The translations under genes were made by a program, and so were the position numbers. The notes below the pieces were generated by a model that worked only from the letters and a program-made list of their open reading frames with translations, made no database searches and was not told where the DNA came from. A stretch of DNA of 64,000 bases from Hyalella azteca (lineage: Eukaryota > Arthropoda > Malacostraca > Amphipoda > Hyalellidae). Where the stretch lies: positions 88,839 to 152,838 of the forward strand of contig NW_025943861.1 in assembly GCF_000764305.2 (NCBI RefSeq), in the 5' to 3' direction. Positions 47,191-60,100 of this stretch are shown here, in pieces. The stretch's first letter is position 1, and every line of letters starts with the position of its first letter.

Positions 47191-50100
47191 CGGGAGCAGC
47201 TAGCGAACTTACTTCATAATAATAACACTTTTTCATGGTACTGATATGAATACAATATGCTCAGACACTGTTCAGGATTTTAGGCAGATGTTTAAATATT
47301 AATTTCTTTGAGTAATCAAGTTAACGAGTTTCAAATTTCAATGAATAGTAAATTAATAAATATATATTACTAGTAACTTACATATTCTACAAAAGTAAAT
47401 GGAGGCAGGCAGTGCATGGTCATGAATTAAACGTCAATTATCTATAAACGGTCCAAATGAACTGCCAACGCTGTATGGCTGTCCTGAGTCTCACTAAATT
47501 AAGGGAGGCTCGGTCGTGCCGGTCATGCCGCGTCAGGACAATAAAAAGGGCCGCCGAAGCGTAAACTTTCCCGCGTGTCACCGCAAGCAGTCCGCCGTCT
47601 CCATGAACACTGACGCCATCTCATCTTTGTAAGAACATGTACAATAATAATGCTTACATCCTGAAAAGGTACACATGAGAGAGTTAAAATTATGAATTGA
47701 CTGTACAACTCAAATAAATTCAGCTACACTCATCATTCAATAAATTCACTTAAATAAATTCAGCTACACTCATCATGGCACAAATTGCACTTTGTGTGAT
47801 ATGGTTAATAAAGTAAGGTGAAATCTAATAGAAGTTAAGTTTTATACTTCCAGAGTTGAGAAACCAAAACATAGACGCAGAAAATTGTTTTATTTACTAT
47901 CACCATAATCCCGTGGCATTATGTTAATTAGTCACGGCGAACTGAACTTAAGCGTAAAATAGAGAAAAAAACAGGCCAACAACATCACCGGCATTCAAAG
48001 TGCCGCAATGTTATCGAAATTAATATGTATATTTCTTCACAAATCGTAATGGAAGATTTATGCTAAACCTTCTTAATTCAGTGACAATTCATGAGGCCAC
48101 GGACTACCAATGAAATTATGTGCTTCTGTAAATAGTTGAGTTTGTGTCAATAAATTATATGTGCTCAGTAACTATTTACATCCGACGAAAAATGTTTAAA
48201 AGAATACTTTAGGAATAGAATAACTCCCGTTCAGAAAATTTTGGCAGCTTCTATGAAGCTGATTAATTGTAGTTCTAGTTATTTATAATGTAGGTCTGCC
48301 AGGCGTGGTGTATTACGTAGTTGTGAATATATTGAAATTGAATAGATCTAAGTGAATATATGACGATGCACACTGGAATTCATGTTATGAATTAGTTTGT
48401 TCATTCCTTATCGATTGGACCTGATGGCATACGACAAGCCGGGGTCTTCGATAATTGGTGATCATAAGTGGACTTGCATTGAAAACATTTTTTGTTTCAG
48501 TGCTCAAAAACATAGCTATCGTTCAGAAGGTGTATCACAAAATCAAGTAGAAATCTCTTGCGGGAGGTCAACGTGAGCGTAAGTTATGTCTTGAGGTTAC
48601 GGAGGGGCCTCTATTATGGGAAAATGAAGCCCGGATGTTTTTGTTTTCAGTCTGTTATGATATAATCAAATTGGAGATAATAATAATCGTTTTGCATATG
48701 GAGACATCGTTTAGATGTGGGCTAAACTAAATCACTTGCCCGAAGTTTCATTTTATTAGTGTTGAACATTTACTTCCTGTCTGGTATCTTTTGTGTACAA
48801 TGACCCGAGCAACAATGTGATGGATGGGAATGTTTGCAACAAGATTTTGAGGACATCTAGACAAAGTTACAAAGTTAAAATTTCAATTTTCTCATCGCCT
48901 CTCAACTAAACCCCAAATGTAATACATATTCATCATTAGGTAATTATATTTCCCCCAAGGTTGTGAACCACCGCATCAGATGGCCCAACATGTGGATAAT
49001 TGCTGGCATCAAATTACCTGCTAGCGTGGCTATTATACACTTACTTTATTTAATATTTTAAAGTCAATAATTAGTAAGAAAATATGCCGTGCAATTATAT
49101 TTAATATTTTCAATAGAGCTGAGGTATATTTCGGTAATTTTCATCTATTATTTATCTGCATATTTTGATGGGAATGTTAGGCTTCGTTTTTTTAATGCAA
49201 ACCTGATTCTTAAAGCCAATATGAGATGTTTCTATAGTGAAATAACCACAACATGAAGCCCTCATGACCGACTTAAAGGATAGCATAGCCTCTACTGTAT
49301 AAAGCTTCATGTTAGCGTTCACCAATACTATTATGTAACGCGGGCGCCTAACTTATTCATGTTTGAGTTGAGATTTGTTCGATATGAGTAATGACTTGAC
49401 TTGAATCTTTGTAAGGACGAAACGTATGAACCATCTTGCTCATACTTTTAAGACTCACCTATATAAGATATAACAATTATGTATATATATAACAATTACT
49501 CTCGTACATGCAAATACAATTATTTTATATTCCAATAATCAAACTCTAGTCACTGATTTAGCGACTGCCGACAAGTTGACAACCATCCATATTAGGTACT
49601 GCTACTCATCGTGAAAACCCTATACCCCTATACTCATCGTAAACCCTACTGCATCGTGTTTACCCTATAGAAATTTTTACGAGTATTTAGAAAATTTTTT
49701 AAAGATAAACTGAAATAACGAGATCTCACGATGGTTTCCTACGCCCAGCAAGCAATAACGGTAAATTTATTCGGAGTAATTTAAGAATTTGATTTATTAG
49801 TTTTGATCAATCGAATTAATTTTATTTCGGATGTTATCTTATCTTCCCAATCCTTTAAGTGAAGGGCGTTGCGAGTTCGCGCACGTAGCGGGAATGCCAT
49901 TCAGCGGAACAAGAGTCTTCTTTTGTGCACCGTTCCGCCCTCCGTTCGACAATCCTCGCCTGTGTTCTCGCTCGCTTCCGTTGGCTCGACCTAAAGGCGA
50001 TTTCATCGACTTTGCAAAGAATTTGGTGCAGGCATTAAAACTTTCTGCTATTCACACTACTTTTCATCTCTAATTAGGCGCTTTTTGATGTGACCAGGCG

Positions 50101-53100
50101 TTCGAAAAAGCCGCGATTTTTCCGCAATCGTCTCAGCGAGTTTCTGAGCTGCGTTTTACAGCTCCGGCTGAAGGTTCCATTGTTGGGCCGGCTCGTGTTA
50201 CTTTTAAACATATTTGAAGGGAAATATCGGTATATTACGGCTTCGTACTTGGTCTAAAAAAATTACCAGGCATGTATACCTAAGTTTATCATGCATTTTT
50301 CTGGTAACTTATTTACTTCCTTACAATTAAATAGAGCCAAAAGGTAACACGATTACCTCTAAGATAGCAGTTTTTTGACGATGTTAAAGGACGAACCTGG
50401 TGATCTTATTTGAAAATTTTGTCATTTCGAACCGAAGTGAATTTGAGTAAATTTTTAATATATCTGCAGAGATATTAGTTTATAATGTTTGTAAATTCAA
50501 TTCTAGAGTAAAATTTGGAAGACATTGGACAATCGCTCATAAAAAATAATACTTGAGCTGTTTGTATTTCTTAACATAAAATTAGGATCATTAAATTTGT
50601 ATTGATTGTTAAGGCCGGGACCAATATTAATGATAAGTGGCCCAATTTAAACTTGTGTTGATAATTTGTTGATAGACACATGCTACAGAAAACAATTTTT
50701 GGTATCTGCGTACGGCTTAAATTAGAATTGAGTCTAATTACCACTACAAACTATGGTCGTACGATCATCAATTAATTGGTTTCCATCTTATACTATATTT
50801 ATTCCATTGTTGGCGCTAAATGATGAGTTATTATAGTGGAATTAATTCATCTATTTAATCATTACCCATAAGGAGACGAGAGTCGTTGAACTTACGAGCG
50901 AAAAGTTGTAGTTCATGAAAAAATATATGGTATGGCCCGTGTGAGCTGTGAAGCCTGCAACATCTTAGGTAGCTAATTACCTGCGCCATCGGTAGAAGTC
51001 ACGCATGTTGATCTATAGCGTCAGCTCACCCTGCACCCGGTCTAAGGAATAGCTCTCTCCCAAACCTACCTAGTTCCTAGTAATGCAAATTCCTAATTTT
51101 TAAAATTAAACATAAACTATTATAAATATCATTGATAAGAGCAGGTGAGTGAGCTGCTCTTTGATATTTTGTGATAGCGAAAATGAGGATATATAAATAT
51201 TTCTAGGGAGGCAGTTCGCAGCGAGGCTAACATTCAAATTAAATGTATCTTTGATATAAATTGTTCATGAAGTTGGATATTTATTTCATTTATTTATGAT
51301 CAGTAAAATTCTAACTTAAGCCATCTTTTTTTGTAGTCATTTAAGTTTTCAAATTTTTACCTGTTATGATAATTCAACAAATAAGTGGACGCTACGGTAG
51401 AGCAGCAATTGCATAATCTCGCTTCGAATGCGAAATTATAATTTAGAGAAGCTTTAATTTATGAAAAAAGTGTATGTCTCTGCAAAATTAATCAAAGCTG
51501 TATGGGTAATCATTTTCTTTATGCGTGATTCGCCAAGGTTTTACTACAAACAATGTGTTTACTTCCACATCAGAATATTAATCCGCTTGAAAATGTGTCC
51601 TGTTGAGCCCAATGTTTTTACGGATGTCCAACTGGGGCACAGAAAGTATTAGAGCGAATTGCCGAATTGCGTTCAGTAATTTTAGGGCGATAAGACAACA
51701 AGGTAAAGACACACATTTGCGTAAATAATATAATTTCGTATAAAATGCTTTGATATAGTAATGCTTTAATTAAAGATGTGTTTCATTCCAATAATATCGT
51801 TTATCGTCATAAAACCGTATTTTTCATTCAAAAAATTACGAAAATTTAGCGTGGGAGTAAAATTATCTCAATAATATCCTACAACGCACACAGCACTCAA
51901 TAATATCGTGCATTGCATATAGAACTCAGTAATATCGTATATCGTGATAATAGCGAATTTTTTTCATCGAAAAAAGAATAAAATTTTCGTTAGAACAAGA
52001 TTCCCTCAATAATATCGTATATCAAAGAATTATCGATTTTTTCATCCACGAAATTGGTAGTATTTAGCGTAAAAGCAAGAGGCCATAGCGACACATCTCT
52101 CTTGTGTCTCCTGTGGAGGTCGTTCGACGCCGGCCAATGCTCGCCTACATGACATCCAATCAGCAGCTATAAAGATGAATGGCCGCCAGTGATGTATGAT
52201 GAAGCACAAGTGTCTTGTTGGAGGATCGTAAGAACAAGAATATCATTATACTTGCGAATTTATTATAAAAGAGTTGATAATGCGAGGCAGTAGTCTCCAT
52301 GTTTTGTGTGAGGTATCGAAAACCAATTCTAAAAATAAGTTAATTATTCCTCCAATTGTTTCAGGGCAAAAGTTGAGATATAAAATTGTTCTAAGCTTCC
52401 GTTAATGCATGATTTAATACAATTATATACGTAAATTTAGTGTTAGTTAGAATTGGGATCAGCTCACCGCCTGAACATGCGCAGTTCAATGCAATGAAAG
52501 TATAATAAGGATTTCAAGACATTTTAAGGTTATGCAACCAATTAATACCAACTTAAACTTTCTCTCTTGGTTCAGTATTACTGGGAATATTGAATCATGT
52601 CATATTCTCTATCAATGATGCTACCAGTTACATGCTCTCCTTGAGTAATGCTGTTGAAAGGGCGGATGAAGCATGAAATAAGATGCAATGAGGAAGAATT
52701 TTAAATGCCTGAATTAATAAGAAGTTGTAACAATTCTGGTGCTTGGCCCTAGAATTCATTGAAGTCATTTCTAATAAACATAAGAAGATTTTATAAAATT
52801 TATTGTTATCTTGAGTCTTACGTGCTCATTGATCGATAAGTAATTAGAAGTCAATTGAGAAGAAGAAGAAGAAGAAGTCAATTGGCACGTTGTACATAGG
52901 GTTAAACTAATAAAGGGAGAAAATTTGTGTTAAAATTCTAAATGACTATAGAAACGTGGAATGGAAGCATAAAAGCATTGGGTGTAGAATTTTTTATAAG
53001 ATGTATTTTCATACAATTCCAGTGTCGCTAATCTAGGGGTAATTGAAAAAAGAATCAAATGACTAAGTTATGTAAGTATAAATCAATGTAATGGATTCGT

Positions 53101-53372
53101 ACATGAACGTTCCTTGTTTGAATGATGTAAACTCATCGCTTGTAAAATACCCGAGTTACCAAGTTATGCGCTAAGCGCCGGCCTCTACGCCTCCTACTTT
53201 CGTTTCCGTATACCCCCTTTTCTTGTCTGGTCACCCTGAGCCGCCTCTTGACCATTTCCCACATTTCTAGTGGCAGCGCCACTACCGCAGCCTACAAATT
53301 TTACGGGTTCATAAAATTTCCATTTAGCAAATTTACCGGTTTAATACTGACCACCTATCGATTTCCTCACAG

Positions 53373-56300
53373 CAGTACAACACGAGCGCGGGCCTCGCAA
53401 GCCGCGACCTAAGGACACGGCCGGTCTGCCCGGCGTCTCAGTAACGTTCCCTGGAATGCTGCCGCACTCGGACCACAACCCCTTCCATTACACCGCCACC
53501 TCCGCCGCCATCGATTCCAACAACTCCACCAGGCTTAGGCCAATGTTGTTGCCTCCACCACCTCCACCGTCTGGCACATCAACATTACCAAACATTAAGC
53601 ACGCTCACCTCAACCAGCACAGACCCAATACCCATCATGGACTCACCGAGGGACTTATTGCTCCAACTCCTCCCTTTCTACCTCACTCGACCCACGCGAG
53701 TGTCCCAGTGATGCCGTTCTCACCACAACATGAAAAAGTAAGTAAACTACTCATTTCCTTTAGATGTGTCGAGTAAACCTCCGGCTTTAATTATTGTTTT
53801 TGAATATGTTGAATGAACAAAACCTTATTCGGGTACTTGAGAATACTTTGTTAATGAAATATTGGGTCCAGAGCTCCAAGACTTATTCGGTAGCGGAAGA
53901 AAACGATTCATTGGCATACAAACGAAGAAGAATAAGCTTGTGTAAAATGTTACAATAATGCAAACATATGAAATTTTGACTTAAAGTTTTGAAGAAAAAA
54001 ATCTCATCATTTTAGATATGCGCCAAAATTAAATAAATTTTCTTAAAGGTTACGTTGTTATTATTACGCTTAATTTTCAAGCGTCATTCTCCACAGATGT
54101 GGCTCCACGCATCTCCGTCGCACAACGCAGCTCTGAACAACATCACAAACAGCATCGCTAGTAAAATCAACAGCAGCAGCAGTAATAGCATCATAACTAG
54201 TATCAGTGACCACGCTAACAGGCTGAATATGAATGAAATGTCGGAGAGTGCATTCCACGACAATAAACCTACACTCGAAGATGGAATAGACGATTTATCA
54301 TCCAGTGCAGCATCGATTATTAGTAAATTATCATCAAGCACAATTGTGTTCAACCATGGCTCTAACACCAATCAGGCATCACCCAACAACAACAACGATT
54401 CCAACAGACACTCCCTCTCCTCCTCAAGTTCGAGTAATCCCTACGATGGTTCAAACATCATCTTCAACGGTAACCTCTTCTCAAGAGCAGCAATTGGGGC
54501 CACAGCTTTTCACTTCCCCATGTCGTCAATGCCTACAATACTCCCCTTTGCTCCCACATGGGAAATTTTCCAGGTAAGCATTCATGTCTGAGGCAATTAG
54601 AATCAAATTTTAAAATAAAAAATTCTCAAAGCACTGTGATTAATGATAACGCGTGATATTTAAATGCTGAAAAAATAAATGCTTTAAATGCTAAATGAAA
54701 TCACAAAGTTCAAATACTGAAAGCATTATAAACGCTTTAATCATGAAACATTTTTCAATAGGAGACCACAGCTCGGCTGCTCTTCATGATGGTGCGTTGG
54801 ATCAGGTCTTTGGCTCCATTCCAAACACTCTCACGACAAGACCAGGTACTATACTAATGGAAAAAATGAATTGTATTATATTTATAAAATTATTATCAGA
54901 TTATATATTACGTATATAGGGCTGAAAATATGTATATTTGCATTCCTGCACGTTAGAAATATTTTAAATAATTATTCTCGTCGAGTACAACCGTTCGCTT
55001 AACGTACTTGCATGTTGTCGTTGCCTCGAACTGATTCTCTATGTTTTTGATATTTTTCAGTGAAAAGAGATTAATCGCTGTGATTTTATATACCACTTGA
55101 CACTATAATGTTGATTTTATTGGATTCATAGGATCAGATTTACAGAAATAAATAAAAATAAATAAAGGTTGTATACCTATGGGCCAGAATTGGGTAAACT
55201 ATAAGTAATAATAAGACGCGCATTCAAGCCAACGGCAGTCTGCTCAGGTATAATCTAAAAAACCCAACCCAGTTTATTCTCCTCATAATTCTATTATTGT
55301 TTGTGTTTGCTCAGTGCACGTTGGTTGAGGCGTCATGGAAGGAGCTCTTCCTAGTACACTTGGCACAGTGGTACCTTCCTGTGGACCTTGCCCCGCTACT
55401 CACCTCTCCTGCCGCGTCTCTCAGGTCAGGGGCCATACTTTCAAAACTCGCTAAGTGAACGTAAGTACTTACGCTCTATTTTCTTGTCTATGATTGGTGG
55501 ATTTTGTTTAAAAGGCCGTTAATGATGCGCTGATGAACTTACGATCACCTAACTTTTCTTGAAAGTATGGGCACAGGTCCTGAAACTCAACTGTTCCTAT
55601 TGAAATGCACTCATCGCTGAGGTATAAAATGCAGGCAATATGTTGCCGTATTATCAAATATAGTTTAAGATTTTTTTACTACGTAAGCCAATCAACGATA
55701 GCGTTTCATGCCAAACCCACCAATCACAGGCTAGAAATTGTGGACACTATGTGCACTTAAGAGGTTTTTAATAGTAAAGCCCAAGGGAAGATATCAGTCG
55801 GAATAAAATGAGCGTTTTGCAGTAAATAAGGAGCGGTTATAGCAGACAGTTGATATCGGCAGTCAAGTGTTTTCAGAATATTATTGAAAATTGTCATGTT
55901 ACCTGCTAGCCATTAATATAAGTTGATCATGACCGCCGAAATGAAATAGAGATAAGTAACTTAAACATTGAAATCCATTTATCAATTGTAATAATTTCAA
56001 AATTGCGTGAAAATTTCTTTTATTTCAATGTATTTTTGGTTTGGTATTGTCGCACTTCATCTCCATTGAAAAGAATTAGGCTTACCTGAATCAGCTTCAA
56101 GTTCCTTATACCAAACTTTATTCCAATTTTCCTTGTTTCTCTCGCGTTTTACTGTTATCTACTTCAAAAAATAATATTTGTCTGCTAATGTACTCACCAG
56201 AGTGCCTCAAGACGTGCGCACGGCCAGCGAGGTCGCCACAATACAGGACGTACTCAGGCGCTTCAGGCACCTCAGCCCCGACACCACAGAGTGCGGCTGC

Positions 56301-57181
56301 CTCAAGGCAGTGCTGCTCTTCAAACCAGGTAATGCCTTCTCCCATTACAGAGATAAAGTCAAGGAATTTTTACTTAAGTTTTAGTTCGAAGACATAAACA
56401 GAGATTGAAGTATACGTTGGTGTAAAAATTAAACATTTCCGCAGTAAAAACGGTGCTGTTTTTCAAACCAGGTAATGTGGTCTGCGATTACATGAATAGA
56501 ATAAATGAATTTTATACTTAAGTCTTAATTCTAAGATTTGTACATAACCTGAAGTGTACGTCGGTGTAGAACTAACAAATCTTGAACGTAAAAAAGATAA
56601 AATGTTGATAAAATTTACCGGAACCTTGATGATGTTTGAGGTGCGAGTTCAATATTTCGGTTAATGGCTATTAAAGATAAGAAATGAAACTCAGTTTATG
56701 GAATTTATTTCTTTGAACAGAAAGATTGTCCATTAATCGATAATTGCTCAAGCATCAAGTAATTTGTCTGATGCATGTTTCCTATGCAAACCAAACCGAT
56801 GACCAAGTTAATTGTAGATTAAAAAATGTTAAGATCTGTGAGAAACTTGCGGAACATACTCAGCGATGGCATAAATGATAGTTTGATTCTCAATAAATTA
56901 GAATCAATCTATTGGGTACTTTCATCTCAGAAGCAGGAGACCTGGTAGACCTTCACCCTGTAGAGATGCTACAAGACCAGGCTCAGTGCATCCTCAGCGA
57001 CTACATCAGGAGTCGCTTGCCACGCCAGCCCACGCGCTTCGGGCGTCTGCTGCTGCTGCTGCCGGGGCTGAAGACGGTGAGGGCGTCCACGGTGGAGGCG
57101 CTTTTCTTCAGAGACACCGTCGGGGATACGCCCATACACAGGCTCGTGCTCGATATGTATACCATGGACAAAAGCGACTGA
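53373..57181 (+). CDS. dsf: Dissatisfaction nuclear receptor (NR2E2), hinge and ligand-binding domain
   Basis: Exons: 53373-53737, 54097-54573, 54762-54845, 55315-55424, 56201-56328, 56931-57181. All junctions agree in phase; 471 codons including the stop. The first exon starts CAG|CA completing Ala, then VQHERGPRKPRPK, the conserved extension after the second zinc finger of dsf/tailless receptors. A long Ser/Asn/Pro-rich hinge follows. The ligand-binding domain starts at WEIFQETTARLLFMMVRWIR (helix 3), continues LVEASWKELFLVHLAQWYLP, TIQDVLRRFRHLSPDTTECG, VEMLQDQAQCILSDYIRSRL and FGRLLLLLPGLKTV, and ends in TPIHRLVLDMYTM, the helix 12 region. PVEMLQDQAQCILSD and RKPRPK separate dsf from tailless. 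Known role in flies: neuronal transcriptional repressor needed for sexual behaviour. The DNA-binding-domain exons are missing from the window, so the gene is partial here. Confidence 0.92.
56308..56590. repeat. 143-bp tandem duplication across an exon-intron boundary
   Basis: GTGCTGCTCTTCAAACCAGG at 56310 corresponds to GTGCTGTTTTTCAAACCAGG at 56453, and the following intron sequence (TACTTAAGT, GAAGT-TACGT-GGTGTA) is shared for about 130 bp with roughly 20 percent change. Confidence 0.8.
56445..56471 (+). CDS. dsf: Candidate 27-nt duplicated micro-exon in dsf
   Basis: A 143-bp tandem duplication copied the end of the exon at 56201-56328. The second copy reads ATTTCCGCAG| then KTVLFFKP and |GTAATG, phase 1 in and phase 1 out. 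Inclusion would insert nine residues (V-KTVLFFKP) after FKP in the ligand-binding domain without a frame shift. The original reads KAVLLFKP. Use is unproven; a decaying duplicate is the simple alternative. Confidence 0.3.
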
Positions 57182-60100
57182 ATTAATATCAAATATTGTG
57201 TCTCCATCAAATATTCCATCGCGCATTTTACTTCAGGTTGGTAGTTTGCATCATGAATTAGAACCAGTCGGTAAATTTCTTGGCTTAAAAAAATGTAACA
57301 TGTTCATTCATGGCTGAAGTTAAAGGATTAAGAATGTCTAACATTTTCGGTATATGATGTTATTTGAAATGAAACCTGGATACATGGAATTCTTTAAACA
57401 CTTATTGATGCCTTGTCAATATAGCATCATTTCAATCAATGTATGGACGCGGTTACGATGTATGAATATTTAATAACGATTCCTGTCCGCGTGACTCGAA
57501 ACAAAATACCAGATAATGAGTGTTTCTAGTCCAGCTTTAAAGAATGATAACGCAAAAAATTATGTCTAACCTGATGATGACCTAATGAACCATCAAATTT
57601 TTCGAGTTTTGGATAATCTCAAGATTGCAAGTCTTTGAAAAATTATTGTAAATTAAAATCTGAAAGAATTTGACTAAGTCCTACATTTACTTCATTTAAA
57701 GTGTTTTTTTTTGTACAAATCCAAGATATCTTCTGAATTCATTGATGTGATTATAATATCTCATGCTCCACAATTTTAGCTTTACCATAAGAACCACGTT
57801 TATCGCGTAGGTAACTTAAATACTGTGAATTATCGTGCCAAATTTGTGTAGCCTTCAATATGATGACTCCACACTTCATCACTCTGACTTCTCTTTTAAT
57901 TTTTTATTTTTTATCTGTAAATATCGCAACTTTGTTCACATGGGAGTACACTCTTTAAAAAAATGTTGCATTTTATTTTTCGCCTTTGCAAGAACAACAT
58001 TTGGCAATATTCACTTCAATTCGGTAAATTGGCTGACGTGGGACAGGGAAAATTTTTGAAGGTAGAAATCAATCTGAATAGATGTAGATTTCACAGAAAC
58101 GATTGAGGCTTTAAATATCGAAATCTTTACATTACCAACAAATGATGGCTGGAGACTGAGTGATGATAGCGAGGTACCTACGTGTAATGTTATACTGTTC
58201 AAAATTTGTATAGCTTAATATATCTAATCGTCCGAAGCCTAAATGTGTACATGTTAACTTGAAAATTTAAAATGTTCTTACTGATGGAAAGTACCAATCA
58301 CTGACTTATTATTTATTTTTTTTAGTTTGCATCTAATCATGCTTGCAAGAGAAAGAAACAACCATAAAAACATCTACTCAACATTCAAAAGTTTCCTCTA
58401 TATTAAAAAAATTTAGGTAATGGCAGTTTTGAGACAGTGCACATAGGAGAATATCGTTTTAGTAAACCAGGAATTTGGATGCCGACAGATTTATTATGAA
58501 AATAATATTTTAAAATATGTATAGGTCTGTATGAATAAAGTATAATGTGTAATCATCTATGTGCAAATTTCTGGTCCTAAGATTTCAATAATTGTGCTGT
58601 TAATTAAGTTTCAGTGTTAGAAGAGGATGTACCTGCATCTAAATGTATTCAATTTCTAAATATATCGATAAACTTGTCCCATACTAGTTTTAATCAATAA
58701 GTACAGTTTTATTAGCAAGTTTCCTTCAAATAAATGGACTTTTCTCGAAGTTGACTATTGGGCGCAAGTTCTCCAACCAAGATCGTTGCCAAACGAACGT
58801 ATAAATAACTCACTCATTTTCGAGCTAAATCTACCAATGGATTAGTAAGAGCAACTTAATTATAATTTTGACCTTAATGTTGTCAGTTGGCGAAATAAAT
58901 TCACGGAATTGGAGAGGGATGTTTGAGTAGTTTGTTTTTGTGAAGCAGAAGCAAGTATATTAACAGAAGCGTGGGTGTGTCTATATAAGAACAGAAACTC
59001 GGATCTTTGCAGTTGCTAACGTTAGTTCTATGTTTTATCAATTCTATGTTTTATTAGTTATATGTTTTATCAGTTATAAGTTTTTAGTTGAATGTTTTAT
59101 TAGTTCTATGTTTTATTAGTTCTATGTTTTATCAGTTCCATGTTTATCAGTTCCATGTTTTATCAGTTCCATGTTTTATCAGTTCAATGTTTTATCAGTT
59201 CTATGTTTATACAAAGCGACGCATGTAAACTGTGTTCTGTAAATGCGTTAACGAACGTCACTCGTTAATTTTATGCGGGTAGGTAAAGCTAGACCTTCTT
59301 GGTAGGTAGAGATCGTCTTCCAAGTTTTGGTATAGTCGAGAAATACTCGGCCCTAGGTTCGAGTTTCAGATGAGCTGCTTTAAAATTCACCACACTATTC
59401 TTTAGCACTCGCCTGTTCACCAAAACAAATAATTATTTTGTAAGACGGCCTTGGTTTCTCTTACGACTTCGTACGTAATTCTTTCTGGTTTTGCTATAAA
59501 ATTTCAACTTCGATACTGGCACTTGGCAACAGACGTACTCGAGATTATTAGGAGCCACGAGTTCAAAAAGAGCACACGTAACAGGCAGTCTGTGGTAAGT
59601 AAACTGTTTAGACGCAGTGGCTCTGTTTACATTGGACTGTTTGCGTCGAGCTCTTGCATGCCTCTCAATGACGTTAAAAATACATGTTGAGTGAATGAAG
59701 TATGCGAACAACATTCAAACTTTTCCAAGTTTTCCAAAAAATTAAGAGAAAACATGCATATTTGTTGTTAATTCTCTGAGAGGTCGGTGCGCTACTGCTG
59801 CCACCACATACTGGCTCTCAGCAGCGTTCTTAGTTGGATGAAGCGACTGGGGCTACAGCGGGCCCAAGGATTGATTGTTTAAATTCACTAATCCACATTA
59901 AATTAATTTATTCGTGGCACCTTCCAGATATTATCTGGGGCGAACTTTACGACATATTTTTTTAAATAACGACAACTGAAAATACTCGAGGTAACCACAA
60001 TTCTTCAGTTAAACATCTCGAACTTAATCTTTTAATTCGGTGACTAATTTTAAATGTTCTATTCTCTTGACTGATTTTTGAAAAAGCATAACTGGAAGGG

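Larger units (their letters stand above)
42900..53372. other. No gene recognised (large flank or intron of dsf)
   Basis: This is AT-rich sequence with the repeats listed separately, short tandem words near 44243-44300 (TGTATTGCCTCCAGTCTC) and 51770-52020 (AATAATATCGT), and an AGA run near 52860-52880. I looked on the plus strand for the nuclear receptor zinc-finger signature (CKVCGD, CDGCSGFFKR, RNQCRACR) and did not see it. A somewhat GC-richer patch at 49840-50010 has an 80-codon frame without recognised similarity. Confidence 0.5.

Noticed and set aside
54084..54577. Alternative frames overlapping the dsf hinge exon
   Set aside because: The frame entering helix 3 (WEIFQ|ETTARLL) and phase agreement with both neighbours fix the correct reading.
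54763..54846. Reading of the dsf helix 3 exon as DHSSAALHDGALDQVFGS
   Set aside because: This shifted frame is open, but ETTARLLFMMVRWIR is the conserved ligand-binding-domain helix and fits both junction phases.
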